From contig CALNVZ010003433.1 of assembly GCA_940671915.1 (NCBI GenBank), positions 50,947,915-51,011,914 of the forward strand: DNA of 64,000 bases, read 5' to 3'. The notes under the pieces are model-generated. The model was given only the letters and a program-made list of their open reading frames with translations, searched no databases and was not told where the DNA came from. Below are positions 36,497 through 48,816 of the stretch, in pieces. Source of the DNA: Paracentrotus lividus. Taxonomy: Eukaryota; Echinodermata; Echinoidea; Camarodonta; Echinidae. Made by a program: the position numbers and the translations under genes. Numbering within the stretch: position 1 is the stretch's first letter; each line of letters starts with the position of its first letter.

Positions 36497-39400
36497 ATGT
36501 CTGTAAGATAAGGAACCATAGATGTTCACTTTCGGCGAAAGTGTGAAATTTGGCACATAGAGGTATTTTGGACGCTGATTTCAAAATGCCGGCCCCAAAG
36601 AGATCCGACCACTCGATCGGCCGCCATTTTGAAAATCCAAGATGCCGCCATTGAAAACCATTGAAACTTCCCTAACTTGAGTTCCAGGTGGCATGTGGCA
36701 CTTAAATTTGCGTACAAAGATATATTGACATCTTTGAATTCGAATATTGCCACAGCCCCATCGATTTGACCACTTCAGTCTGGCCGCCATCTTAAATCCA
36801 AGATGGCCTACAATGAAAAACATGATTGTGCATAACTTGAGTTTGTAATTGACATGTGGTACTGAAATTTGGTACACAGATGCATTTTGACATTCTGCAT
36901 TCAAAATATTGCCGGCCCATCGATCCGATCACGCAGTCGCGCCGCCCATTCTTTGAATTCCAACATGCCGCCATGAAAATAACTTGAATATGGCCTAACT
37001 TGGGTTATAACTGACATGTGATACTGAAATTTGGTACAGAGATGTATTCACATTCTAAATTCAAAAATATGCCGGCCCCCACCAATCTGATCACCCACTC
37101 GGCGCCACTTGGATTTCAAAATGCGCCACCAGAAATATCCACTGAATTATGCCTTACTTGAGTTCTAATTGACATATGCACTGAAATTTGTACATATAGT
37201 GGTATTTGCATTCTGAATTCAAATATTACCGGCCCCCATGAATCGATCACTTCAGCGGCCCATCTTGAATTTCAAAATGGCCGCCATGGAAAATCACTGA
37301 ATATGCCTAATTTGCGTTATAAATGGAAATTGTGTACTGAAATGGTACACATGATTATTTTACATTCTGAATCAAATATTACGGCCCCCATCGATCGATC
37401 ACTCAGTCGGCCGCCATCTTGATTTCAAAATGGCCGCCATGAAATCACTGATATATGCCTTAACTTTGGGTTATAAATGACATGTGCGTACTGAAATTTG
37501 TGTACACCAGATGTATTTGACATTCTGCATTCAATATTTACCGGGCCCCCATCTGTCGATTCTCTCAGTCGGCCGCCATCCTGAATTTCCCAAAATGCCA
37601 CCCTGAAAATCACTGAATATGGCCTAACTTGGGTTATAAATGTACATGTGGTACTAAATTTGCGTACATAAGTGGTATTGACATTTGAATTCAAATATCG
37701 CCGGCCCAATCGGTCCGAATGCCTCAATCGGCTGCCATCTCGATTCTTAAGATGGCTGCTATCTTGCATGTTTAATTACATGTACATAGCATGTGTTTTT
37801 GCTTATTACTAGTTTACTTGAAAAAATCCTAAATTCCACAATTTCCAGCTTCAAGAGCTTTGACTAATGAGTGGCTGTCATGTTGGAATTCCAAGAGGCC
37901 GGCAATCTTGATTTATTGGAAATCCTATTTTCAGTCAGTTGATATCGGTTCCACATAATAAACCTTTGCAATGCCATTTTCTCTGTTAAGTTAAATATGT
38001 TAAACTCCTAAACCAAACGTATTCGGAGCCAAATTTTATGACAATAACAGTTGTAAACAGTCTCAATTCAAAGAATAGTATTGATTTAATTATAGAATTT
38101 CCCCTCTAAACACTCTTGTGTGATTGCATAAAATGTCATAAAGCACATAGCAACACAACCTGGATCTGGAAGTAGATGGTTGTTGCATCAAAGTTAGAAG
38201 AAAAAGTATATAATCAACTTTGTAGTCTCTTTGAAATAAAAAATGTCAAGTTAATTTAACAGAAGTAAACTGTTATTTTATGAATGTATATCATTTAAAG
38301 AATGAAGATATATACAAGCGTTTTAATAAGAGTTTTTAAACTACACTATTTATCATGTGTTATCCATTTTAAAGGGCAATAAATATGTGTTCAATGAACA
38401 ATAGCATTATTGTTAATTGTCAAATCAGTAAATGATCCTTATTTCATGTATTCATTTAAATATATTTAACTATTTAATGAAATGTCTTATAAAAATTTTA
38501 CTATAGCTCAATATGTGAGATATATCTTATTTTACGATTTATTTATTTAGTATTGATTCTTTTATATTGTATCTATGTTTTATGTTGCTGAAAGAAATTG
38601 ATTAAATGAAGAATTTACCTCAATTAAATGAATAAAAAATATACATAAAAGTAAATAGGGCCTATGATAGACAATTAATTTATCATTTTATCTCCACGGA
38701 AGAACCATGCATAATTGGTAGAACACACGCAATGCTGTGTGATAAATATTGGAACCAGACAGCTATGAAAAGCTAGTAGGGCCTATCATGTACGTATTAG
38801 AATCATGGTGTCGTAATTGTGCTAATATTGCGGTGTATGATTATGTTGGTCATATCTAGGGCAGATACTAATTTTAATTCGGGACATTCAACTACCAATA
38901 TGTACCAAATTTCAGTGCCTTATGTCAATTAGAACTCAAGTTAGGCCATATATTGATTTTCATGGCGGCCATCTTTTAATTTGAGATGCGCCCGACTGAA
39001 GTAGTTGAATCAATTGGGACTGGCGATTATTTGAATTCGAGTATTCGCGTCAAAATACCTTTGCGCCATGAAATACCATCATAATCATTTATAACTCAAG
39101 TTACTACACATCCGTGATTACATGGCGGCCATTTTGGAATTCAAGATGGCGGCTACTTTAGTGATCAGATATTTTGAATTAAGATGTCAAATTCCATTTG
39201 CGCATGAAATTTTCAATACCACATATGTCATTTATAACTCAAGTTACTCACATCGATGATTTACACGGCGCGCATTTTGGAATTCAAGATGGCGGCTGAC
39301 TTAGTGATCAGATCGATGGGGGCCGGCAATATTTGAATTCAAAATGTCAAAAACATCTTTGTTACCAAGATTTTAGTTACCACATGTCATTTATAACCCA

Positions 39401-40391
39401 AGTTAGCATATTCAGTGTATTTTCAGGGTGGCCATTTTGAAATTCAAGCATGGCGGCGGACTGAGTGATCGGATTGATGGGGCCGTATATTTGAATGCAG
39501 AATGTCAAAATACATCTCTGTACAAATTTCAGTACCAACATGTCATTTATAAAACAAGTTAGGCATATTCAGAATGATTTCATGGCGGCCATTTGAAATT
39601 CAAGATGGCGGCCGACTGAGTGATCATGATCGATGTCGGGGCCGGTTAATATTCGAAGCAGAATGTCACAAATACATGTCATGCTACCAAATTTCAGTAC
39701 AAATGTCATTTATAACCCAAGATTGGCATTATTCAGTATTTTCATGGTTTTGGCCATTTTGAAATTTCAAGATTGGGGCCGACTGAGTGATCGGGACTGA
39801 TGGGGCCGGCAATATTTGGAATGCCAGGAATGTCAAATACATCTGTGTACCAAATCAGTACCACATTCATTTTATAACCAAGTTTAGGGCATATTCAGTG
39901 ATTTCATGGCGGCCATTTTGAATTCAAGATGCGCGGCCGACCAGGTGTCGGACAGGTGGGGCCGGCAATATTTGAATTCAGGGGTGTCAAAGTACATCTG
40001 TGTACCAAATTCGTACCACATGTCAATTAAAAACTCAAGTTAGGTATACTATGATTTTCATTGGCAAAAGCCCATTTTGAAATTCAAGATGGCGGCGATG
40101 AGAGGGTCAAATCGATGGGGGCTTACAAATTCGAATTCAGGATGTCCAAAATCATCTGTGTACCAAAATTTCAGCTGCCACATGCCACTTAGAACTCAAG
40201 TTATTGCCGTATTCTATGGTTTTCATGGCGGCCATCTTGGATTTCCAAAATGGCGCGGATCAAGTTGGTCGGATCGCTTCGCGGCCCGCAATTTTGAAAT
40301 CAGCGCCCCAATAAACCATTTATGAGCCAAATTCACACTTTCTGCCGGAATGTGACAACTCGACCATTTTTTGGTCCTTATCTTACAGACT
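36497..40391. mobile_element. Large fold-back element, second copy of 13957
   Basis: Matches 13957-17828, arms and centre included, with dense indels. The SINE fragment recurs at about 38670-38780. Confidence 0.85.
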
Positions 40392-40546
40392 ATACAGGCT
40401 GGTGAGCCCAATAAGAGCTCTAATAATATCAAAGTACGCTTAACAAAATTATTTCTTTTGAAAGCTGCAACATTTCAAATTGTCTACCCCAGAAAACGGG
40501 GTACATCTGTATTTACTAACTGCTAACTTACTAATCAACTTTCAAG

Positions 40547-40657
40547 CGACTGGCACATTTTCTATGTTGATGAAAATAATGGAGATATAAAAGTTGAGAA
40601 GATTCTTGATCGGTGAAACAGACCCCCATCACTCAGCTGTTTACTCTTACAGTACAG
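40547..40657 (+). pseudogene. Cadherin exon I, second copy
   Basis: 111 nt against 107. Extra bases (TTCTATGTTGATG, GATCGGTGAAAC, GACCCCCATC) break the frame. Confidence 0.88.
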
Positions 40658-40894
40658 GTAATATGCAGAATAGAGAGGTCCTGTCTTATGTGCACTTCAT
40701 AAAGTAGCCCTTAATAATAGTGGTGACAGTAATGATATGACATTGCTATGACAATATTTTCTTAATTAGTGTAGAGATTGAAGGGGAGAAATGCCATAAA
40801 ATCAACAGTTTGGCTAGTTAAGATACACCATTTGCACAGGGTATAAGTCTGTAAAAGTCGGCAAGGAAACTAAAATTAAGTTGAAGTCGGTTCT

Positions 40895-41039
40895 AGGACA
40901 ACTACCCTCAATTACAAACTTGGATACTGCTCCCACCCAAAATGTACCACCTACCCCTAACAGCTGCACCTATCCTTAACCCTATTTCTGGGGGTAAGTC
41001 TTAGGGGGCGGAAGGTAATTGTCCAGGGGTAGTTGTCCT
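40895..41039. mobile_element. Small TIR element, second copy of 18321
   Basis: Matches 18321-18468 with indels. Confidence 0.6.
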
Positions 41040-41181
41040 GATACAGTTAACATGAGAAGGACTGGGGACGAATTCAAATTGGGTGTTATGGAAATTAAAA
41101 GCACATTAAGGAGATGAGAGTCTAGCAGATTTATTATTTCATAGTCAATAACAAACTAGAATATGGGGTTCACACGCACTC

Positions 41182-43478
41182 CAGTCTCTCCATTGACATA
41201 CAAGCAGTAAAGTGTGATCATTTGAATGTCTCTCTCTCACCAGTCTCTCCATGACACACAGCAGTAGAAGTGTGATCATTTTGAATGTCACACCACTAGT
41301 CTCTCCATTGACACACAGCAGTTAGAAGTGTGATCATTTGAATGTCTCTCCCCACCAGTCTCTCCATTGACACACAGCAGTAGAAGTGTGATCATTTTGA
41401 ATGTCACTCCTCACCAGCTCTGTCCATTGACCACAACAGCAGTAGAAGTGTGATCATTTTGAATGTCTCTCCTCACCAGTCTCTCCATGACACACAGCAT
41501 GAAGTGTGTATCATTTTGAATGTTCCTCCTCCCAGTCTCTCCATGACACACAGCAGTATAAGGTGATCATTTGAATGTCACTCCTCACCAGCTCTTTCAT
41601 TGACATACAAGCAGTTAGAAGTGTGATCATTTGAATGTTCCTCCTCCACCAGTCTGTCCATTACACACAGCAGTAGAAGTGTGATCATTTTGAAGTCCCT
41701 CCTCACCAGTCTCTCCATTGACACACAGCAGTAGAAGTGTGATCATTTTTAATGTTCACACCTCACTAGTTCTGTCCACTTGACACACACATGTAGAAGT
41801 GTGATCATTTGAATGTCACTCCTCACCAGTTCTCCATTGACACACGGAGTAGAAGTGTGATTATTATTGAATGTCACTACCCTCACCAGGTTCTGTCCAT
41901 TGACCACACAGCAGTAAAAGTGTGATTCATTTTGATGTCTCTCCTCACCAGTCTGTCCATTGACACACAGCAGCTAGAAAGTGTGATCATTTGAATTGTT
42001 CCCTCCTCACCAGTCTCTCCATTGACACACAGCAGTAGAAGGTGTTGAAATCATTGTTGAATGTCTCTCCTCCACCAGTCTCTCCATTGACACACAGCAG
42101 TAGAAGTGTGATCATTTTGAATGTCCCTCCTCACAGTCTCTCCATTTGACACACAGCAGTTAGAAGTGTGATCATTTTGAATGTCACACCTCACTAGTCT
42201 GGTCCATTGACACACAGGCAGTAGAAGTTGTGATCATTTTGAATGTCTCTCCTCACCAGTCTCTCCATTGACACACAGCAGTAGAAGTGTGATCATTTGA
42301 ACTGTCTCTCCTCACCAGTCTCTCCATTGACACACAGCAGGTAGAAGAGTGATCATTTGAATGTCTCTCCTACCAGTCTCTCCATGACACACACAGTAGG
42401 AAGTGTGATCATTTTGGAATGTCCACTCCTCACCAGTCTCTCCATGACACACAGTGGTAGAGTGTGCATCATTTTGAATGTCACTCCTCACCAGGTCTCT
42501 CCATTGCCACACAGCAGTAGAAGTGTGAATCATTTTGAATGTCCTCCTCACCAGTCTCTCCATTGACACACAGCAGTAGAAGTGTGATCATTTTGAATGT
42601 CTCTCTCACCAGTCTCTCCATTGACACACAGCAGTTAGAAGTGTGATCATTTGAATGTCCCTCCTCCACCAGGTTCTCTCCATTGACACACAGCAGTTAG
42701 AAGTGTGATTCATTTGAATGTCCTCTCCTCACCAGTCTCTCCATTGACACACTCAGTAGAAGTGTGATCATTTTGAAATGCACACCTTCCACTATCTGTC
42801 CATTGACACCGCAGCAGAGATAGAAGTGTGATCATTTTATTGAATTCCCTCCTCACCAGTCTCTCCATTGACACACAGCAGTAGAAGTGTGATCATTTTG
42901 AATGTCACTCCTCACCAGTCTCCTCCATTTGAACACACAGCAGTAGAAGTTTGATCATTGTGAAATTCCCTCCTCACCAGTCTCTCCATTGCCACACAGC
43001 AGATAGAAGTGTGATTATTTTGAATGTCCCTCCTCACCAGTCTCTCATCTGACACACAGCAGTAGAAGTGTGATCATTTGAATGTCCTCCTCCTCACCAG
43101 TCTCTCCATTGACACACAGCAGTTAGAAGTGTGATCATTTTGAATGTCCCTCCTCACCATGTCTCTCTATTGACACACCAGCAGTTAGAGTGTGATCATT
43201 TTGAATGATCTCTCCTCACCAGTCTCTCCATTGACACACAGCAGTTAGAAGTGTGATCATTTTTTGAAAGTCTCTCCTCACCAGTCTCTCCATTGGAACA
43301 CAGCAGTAAAGTGTGATCATTTTGATGTCCTCTCCACCAGTCTCTCTATTGATACACAGCAGTTAGAAAGTGTGTATCATTTTGAATGTTCCTCCTCACC
43401 AGCTCTCCATTGACACAACAACAGTAGAAGTGTGATTCATTTTGATATGTTCTCCTCACCAGTCTCTCCATTGACACA
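41182..43478. repeat. 59-bp minisatellite, second copy, about 39 units
   Basis: Same unit as 18610-21144, more indels. Here the array has a far edge (about 43478), after which unique intron sequence leads to exon J. This gives the only view of the downstream boundary. Confidence 0.93.
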
Positions 43479-43799
43479 AGGATCATGAAAAAAACAAATA
43501 CAAATATATAATGTGGAAAACCATATCTTGGGTGATGGGATATTTGAATGATTATGTGTCCATGGTTTTTTTAAATACTATTTATAGCCATACATTGTGC
43601 CCCTGTATTTTACAGTATTGAAGATGTAGCCCCTTGAAAGAAAAAAAAAAGAGAAAATGTCAGCAGATCTTAGAAATGGGAGTTCATGGGATAATGCATG
43701 CAGATTATAAAAATTTCTTTGAAGCCACATTCCTTCATTATATCTATTGTATTTTACTGTTTTTTATACAATTCAACCTTTTTTACATATCTTTTAAAG
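43479..43799 (+). other. Intron I-J, 3' part, no feature seen
   Basis: Clean AT-rich intron sequence with a polypyrimidine stretch before the exon J acceptor. Confidence 0.6.
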
Positions 43800-43991
43800 G
43801 CTATTGAAGATGATGACAGCCAGCCATTTGAACAAAGACATTCCAATACTTCTATCTATGTCCGTCTCTCTGATGTGGATGATAATATACCAACATTCAA
43901 TCAAGAAGGACCTGTCAATGCTACCATACCTGAGCACTCACCAACCGGAACACAAATAGATTTGGGTCTGGAAGCTTTCGATTTGGATACT
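43800..43991 (+). CDS. Cadherin gene, exon J
   Basis: 192 nt between CTTTTAAAG and GTAAGC, phase 0 at both ends. Encodes AIEDDDSQPFEQRHS, NTSIYVRLSDVDDNIPTF, NQEGPVNATIPEHSPTGTQ and EAFDLDT. Continues exon I's LFTLTVQ, gives a near-canonical linker (DVDDNIP) and opens the next EC repeat. NTS and NAT are possible glycosylation sites. The in-frame ATG upstream at 43698 lies in the intron and is not a start. Confidence 0.96.
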
Positions 43992-44366
43992 GTAAGCTTG
44001 TTTCAATATCAATACAACACAAACAGTAGCCTCCTCTGCCTATTTCTTAAAACTATATTGATTTCTAAAGTAACAATAATTTTACAAATTAGAGCAATAA
44101 CCTGAACAGCTGATGAACATAAATCAATTTTTAGACCAATCTAAACAAAAAAGGAGAAGACTTTTAAAAAAGATTCCACAACAACAACAACAGAAAAATA
44201 TATTTTGTTTAAATTATTACTAAATAATAAGTATTATTTATTCATTTGAAAACATAAAAACGTAATTTGTATTGGATAAAAAATTATGGAAATGAGGCTG
44301 CATGTGTATCTATGTCCAGCAAATGTGGAAGAAGTTCTGGTAATATACTATTACATTCTTTTTTAG
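43992..44366 (+). other. Intron J-K, no feature seen
   Basis: AT-rich, no recognised repeat. Confidence 0.6.
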
Positions 44367-44519
44367 GGTGAAGCAGGTCAAATCGATCTTTCTCTTGAAG
44401 ATGATGACGGTGTTTTCTATCTTGCATCATCAACAATCTTTAACAGCGGTGTGGTGGATGTAAGGGTTGATAATTCAACTGCTCTGGATTTTGAAAGGAT
44501 TCAAGAAGTTTCATTCCAG
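44367..44519 (+). CDS. Cadherin gene, exon K
   Basis: 153 nt between TTTTTAG and GTAAGC, phase 0 at both ends. Encodes GEAGQIDLSLEDDDGVF, YLASSTIFNSGVVDVRV and DNSTALDFERIQEVSFQ. It fills the middle of the EC repeat begun in exon J, with LDFE in the LDRE position. The expected DxxxGxL segment is divergent. Confidence 0.94.
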
Positions 44520-44939
44520 GTAAGCATTTTAGGATTTATGTTAGCTTTTTACTTTCTTGGATTGGCTCAATATCTTAATTTCACCCTCACATCCAAATTA
44601 ACAAATTAATTAATTTTTGCTTGCCTATTCAAAATGTTACAGTGTCTCTGGACCTCTAGTTAGAATAGAGCTATTATAGTAATTGCTCAGAATTGCTCTC
44701 TTTCTGTATTGTATTCATTTTGATATATTGTTTGATTTTTATATGGGGAATAAAAACATACCATGTTTAATGATAAAAAAAAAATATTTGTGAAAGGCAA
44801 CAAATTTAAGTATATATCTTGCTTTATAATGAACTATGATGATAGGACTCAAGAAATCAAAATGTATTTTTTCTACAAGGACATACTTCAGTCTAAAATG
44901 TAACAAGACGATTAGAGTGTTAAAGTAGTAAATGAAGAG
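44520..44939 (+). other. Intron K-L, 5' part, no feature seen
   Basis: AT-rich, nothing recognised. Confidence 0.55.
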
Positions 44940-45653
44940 TTTCATTCCAAAAGGGACTAAATCCACTTTTGGAGATTTTGAATAAATCACTAATTTTTAA
45001 TTTATTACTTTACCATGAAAAATATGACTTAATTTTGGTACACATGCTAGTACAATTGCCTTAGACCATTTTAATAACAGTTAAAAAAATCTAGCTATAA
45101 TATCAAATTTTTTATAAAATTGTGAAATTTTAATTTCTATGGATTTAGTCCCTTTTGGAATGAAACTCCCGTAAATCGTCTATTTTCTCAATAAAACATC
45201 ACACTTTTGCTTGATTGAAGTTTTTGGTCAGCTAAATTGTGTTTGAATGTTATTCTGTAGGTGTATGAATGAAAGAAAAGTAAAAATTATAAATTTTGAA
45301 GAATTTTTTTTTTGCCAAAAATTTGATTTTCAGTCGGTTCAAATATTTCATTCCAAAAGGGACTAATTCCATGATTATTCATAAAATTCTTAAAAATTAT
45401 ATCTACAGCCTGTGTGCAAAAATCAGAATATATATTTCACGGGAACATAGTTAAAATTAAGATATTTAGAATCCGCAGAGTGGATTTAATCCCTTTTGGA
45501 ATGAAACTGTTTTTGGTTTAGTCCCTTTTGGAATGAAATGGAAATTTGAAATGAAACGTGATGTTGGGCATTTTAATCCCTTGTACAAGATGCATATATT
45601 TAGCTTAAAAAGTGAACTTTGGTCAAATATGGATTTAGTCCCTTTTGGAACCA
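44940..45653. repeat. Six copies of a 25-bp motif in both orientations
   Basis: GGATTTAGTCCCTTTTGGAA (continuing TGAAACT in most) occurs at 45141, 45482, 45515 (partial) and 45631. Its complement TTTCATTCCAAAAGGGACTA occurs at 44940 and 45346. Spacers are AT-rich and not obviously alike. First and last copies face each other, as if ends of one element of about 0.7 kb. Confidence 0.85.
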
Positions 45654-45799
45654 AGCTCTTCAAATAATAGTAACAATAAAGTGTGGGTTTCTATAACTTC
45701 ATATCTACCAAAGATTTCTTTGTTACTAAACTCGCATCCAACAGAGTTCATCCCATAAGGGTTATCCAAATCTTTCAGACTTGCTGTTTTCCATTTTTT

Positions 45800-45840
45800 T
45801 TTTTTTTTTTTTTGGGGATGGTGGGGGGGGAGGTGTGGGG
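45800..45840. repeat. T-run/G-run tract
   Basis: About 23 T followed by G-rich GGGGATGGTGGGGGGGGAGG. Directly abuts the TIR element. Confidence 0.8.
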
Positions 45841-47444
45841 GTTGAGCCCTCAAATGTAAAAACCCACTAATGTAAAAATGCCCTCAAATGGCCCTCAAAT
45901 GTCTCAACACGTCAACCACGAATGTAAAAATGCCCTCAAATGTAACAACACATCAACCACAAATGTAAAAATGCCCTCAAATGTCACAACATGTCAACCA
46001 TAAATGTGAAAATGACCACTAATGTCATAACATGTTGACCACAAATGTAAAAAGTTTTCATTTACCACTAATGTCTTAACATGTCACCCACAAATGTAAA
46101 ACTCATCACATGTATTATAACAATGAGGAATGTTGCTAAATGGAACAAAAATGTTTCAATTACGATATAAGCATAATACATAGTATACAAAGATTTTAAA
46201 ATCTTTCTATATTATGTATTATGTTTCATTCATTCATTATGTTTTCATTCATTCATTATGTTTTATAAAACAAGAGATTAGATAAAAAGACGGGGTATGG
46301 AATTATCTATAAAATTATTGCACCATTTTTGGGCATTCTTTTTTTCCTTTTTGGGTGCAAAATTGTAACTTTCGTTAGTCTCAAGCAAATACTGCGTTAT
46401 TATGGAGTTTTGTTTGATGCCGTATAGCCCTACCAACCTGTGTGGCATAAGCGTCCATTTCATGCGAAACGACCCTCCCCCATTGCTCTTGAAGAAAGGT
46501 GTAGAATCGAGCGGGGACGTGCACCCTGTCCCCCTCATAGGGATTTCATGCACGAATTTTTAGACTCCTACTCACATAGTCATGACAGTTATGTGCATAG
46601 ATGGGCATAGTTTTCAAGAAAAATTGCTTTGTTTAACGCCATAATTTTGGCTCAGCTTGAATTTGTGAAAAGATTGGTGAATGGCATTTTCCATAAAATT
46701 TTCCGTAAAACATGTCCAAATTGATGGAATAGAGCTGCTCATATAATAACATAACACAAAAAAAGACACTTATAACATGCCTCCAAATAAGAATTTACCC
46801 ATTTTTGCTCCAGTTTATATCCTAAAAAGGGACTCATGTGACTTCAAAATGTGCCTTTTTTTATGTGTGTTCAACACGCATACCATATTGGATCATGCCG
46901 ATTTTTACACACAAGCTAGCCAGATAGTTGATAAACATTACCAGTAAATCTTGTTACTGGACACTCCCCCGTTTAATCGTTATGCGTGGGGTGTGTATAT
47001 GTGTGTATATGTGATGTGTATGTATGTGCCTGTGTGTGAGTGTGTGCATGTGTGTGGCATATGTATCTATGGAAGTATGCATGTGTGTAATATTAATTGA
47101 AAATGTTTTGTTCACATTCCGCATTATTATGATACATGGAATGAATTTTACATTTGCGGTTGACATGTTCAGACATTAGTGGTTTAAAATTAAAACTTTT
47201 TACATTTGTGGTCGACATGTTATGACATTAGTGGTCATTTTTACATTTGTGGTTGATCATGTTGTGACATTTGAGGGCATTTTTACATTTGTGGTTGACG
47301 TGTTGTGACATTTGAGGGCATTTTACATTTCTGGTGACGTGTTGTGACATTTGAGGGCCAAATTTTTACATTTGTGGTTGACGTGTTGTGACATTTGAGG
47401 GCATTTTTACATTAGTGGGCGATTTTTACATTTGAGGGCTCAAC
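45841..47444. mobile_element. TIR element with tandem-repeat arms, 1.6 kb
   Basis: Ends GTTGAGCCCTCAAATGTAAA (45841) and its complement (to 47444). Inside the left end lie several roughly 42-bp tandem units (ATGCCCTCAAATGTCACAAC, then a GTCAACCACAAATGT segment) to about 46100. The inverted array runs from about 47140 to 47444. The middle has no credible coding frame; it includes TTCATTCATTCATTATG repeats (about 46207-46265) and a GTGTGTATATGTG tract (about 46985-47065). Confidence 0.82.
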
Positions 47445-47558
47445 AGGGGGGTCCTGCAGATGATCTTGATGTCTTGAAGTCATTGTGAAAGAATTATAAT
47501 TCATTTCTGCCTGAAAATGTAACTCATTGCACTTTTCTATTAATTAATGTGCATTCAG

Positions 47559-47717
47559 ATAAGAGCTGCCTCTATCGATGGATTGAATTCAAGTGTTATC
47601 ACAGCTATAGTAGAGCTGACCGATATTAATGATAACACTCCAGAGTTCACTCAGACACAGTATGATGTAGCTATTCAAGAGAACGCAGATAAGGGTACCT
47701 TTGTGATCCAGATCGAG
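47559..47717 (+). CDS. Cadherin gene, exon L
   Basis: 159 nt between GCATTCAG and GTAAGA, phase 0 at both ends. Encodes IRAASIDGLNSSVITAIVEL, TDINDNTPEF and TQTQYDVAIQENADKGTF. Contains the canonical linker DINDNTP and the start of the next EC repeat, ending VIQIE before exon M's ATDADED. Confidence 0.97.
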
Positions 47718-47820
47718 GTAAGATTATTATTCGGTCTTGAAATTGAGAAAAACAAAATTACAATTTTAAAAAGGATGACACAAAGATGACTTACAAATAA
47801 AAACTACAAAATTGAATGAT
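47718..47820 (+). other. Intron L-M, 5' part with LINE target site
   Basis: AATTGAATGAT at 47810-47820 is repeated at 50259-50269, on either side of the LINE. Confidence 0.7.
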
Positions 47821-47898
47821 TTTTTTTTCTTTTATACCTCAAAAGAGGGGTTTATTCAAGAATTTCCTTCTTCATAACATTGATAACAATCAATACAA

Positions 47899-48816
47899 TC
47901 ATGGCATGATTAACAATGTATGCTTTCTTTTTCTTTTACATAATTTCTCATTTACAATGATATTTTCGATTTCACTTTCAAAGATATATCTCAGTCTAAG
48001 TTTGCGAGTATCAAACATACATTTGTTTCGGTCAACTATTGTTTTATATATGCTAAAAAGAGCGATTGTCATAACAACGTCTATTTCTTTTTCAATATTC
48101 GACTTAATTAAGTAAGAAATATCTATTTCAACATCAATATCGAATGTTAACTTGATAACTTCTTTGACAAAATCATAAAAAGGCTTATTCAAATCACAAT
48201 TCAAAAAGGCATGAACTATGTCTTCAGTCATATGACAATGAGGGTAGTACTCATCATCCGCAAAACCCCATTTATAAAGATTTTTCCTAATTGGCAGTAA
48301 GTTATATAGCAGTTTAAAATTAAATTCACGAAAACGATTCTCTAACGTGAAAACTAAATTCCGCTTAAAAACCAAAGGCCAATCTGTATCAGTTTCTAAT
48401 TTTTCTTGCCAAAATTGATAGTATTTGTTTGAGAATGTGTTTTTAAATATAATTAAATCATAGAATCGTTTGCTACTAACATCACTGATTGGGACAATTT
48501 TATTCCCAATCGTTAATTTTGGAATAGCTAAAACTGCTTTATGTTGATTTGATAATGTATCGTTTTCAATCAGCCCGTTAAACAAGCCTTTGGGAATGGC
48601 TTTTCTAAGTTTCACGTAGTCAAAAAGCACAGTCTGTTTACTGCGTTTACTTTCAAGCCGTGACAATATCTGATCAATTGATAACAATTGGCCATTCACA
48701 AATAAGTCATGTACATATATTATTCCACATCTAAACCATTCTGCATAGTGTCTTCCTATGAAAAAGCAGGTTTTCATTATGCCATATAACTTGATCAAAA
48801 ATGTCATTTTTGTCAA
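47899..48816 (-). pseudogene. LINE ORF2 C-terminal part
   Basis: 305-codon open segment. Contains NRFREFNFKLLYNLLPIRK followed by CHMTEDIVHAFLNC, like the zf-RVT (RNase-H-adjacent) region of Tx1/L1 LINEs. Ends LLIMP-stop, about 70 bp before the A-rich tail. Overlaps the next upstream segment (48731-49108) in a different frame, so a frameshift separates them. Confidence 0.85.

Larger units (their letters stand above)
22363..43478. repeat. Noisy second copy of positions 1-21144
   Basis: Colinear with 1-21144 across unique sequence, exons and every element. Offset is 22362 at the start, 22517 at exon B, 22534 at exon H and 22572 at the minisatellite, so about 210 extra bases accumulate over 18.6 kb. 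Differences are mostly one-base insertions and deletions. All nine exons are broken in frame or altered. Best read as an unpolished long-read copy of the same locus, although a true tandem duplication is not excluded by sequence alone. Confidence 0.92.

Noticed and set aside
22363..43478. A genuine recent tandem duplication of cadherin exons
   Set aside because: Not preferred: differences are indel-dominated and hit introns, exons and repeats alike, and they stop at the edge of the duplicate. Kept open as an alternative.
46278..46553. 91-residue minus-strand ORF in the middle of the TIR element as a transposase
   Set aside because: No recognisable domain or catalytic motif.
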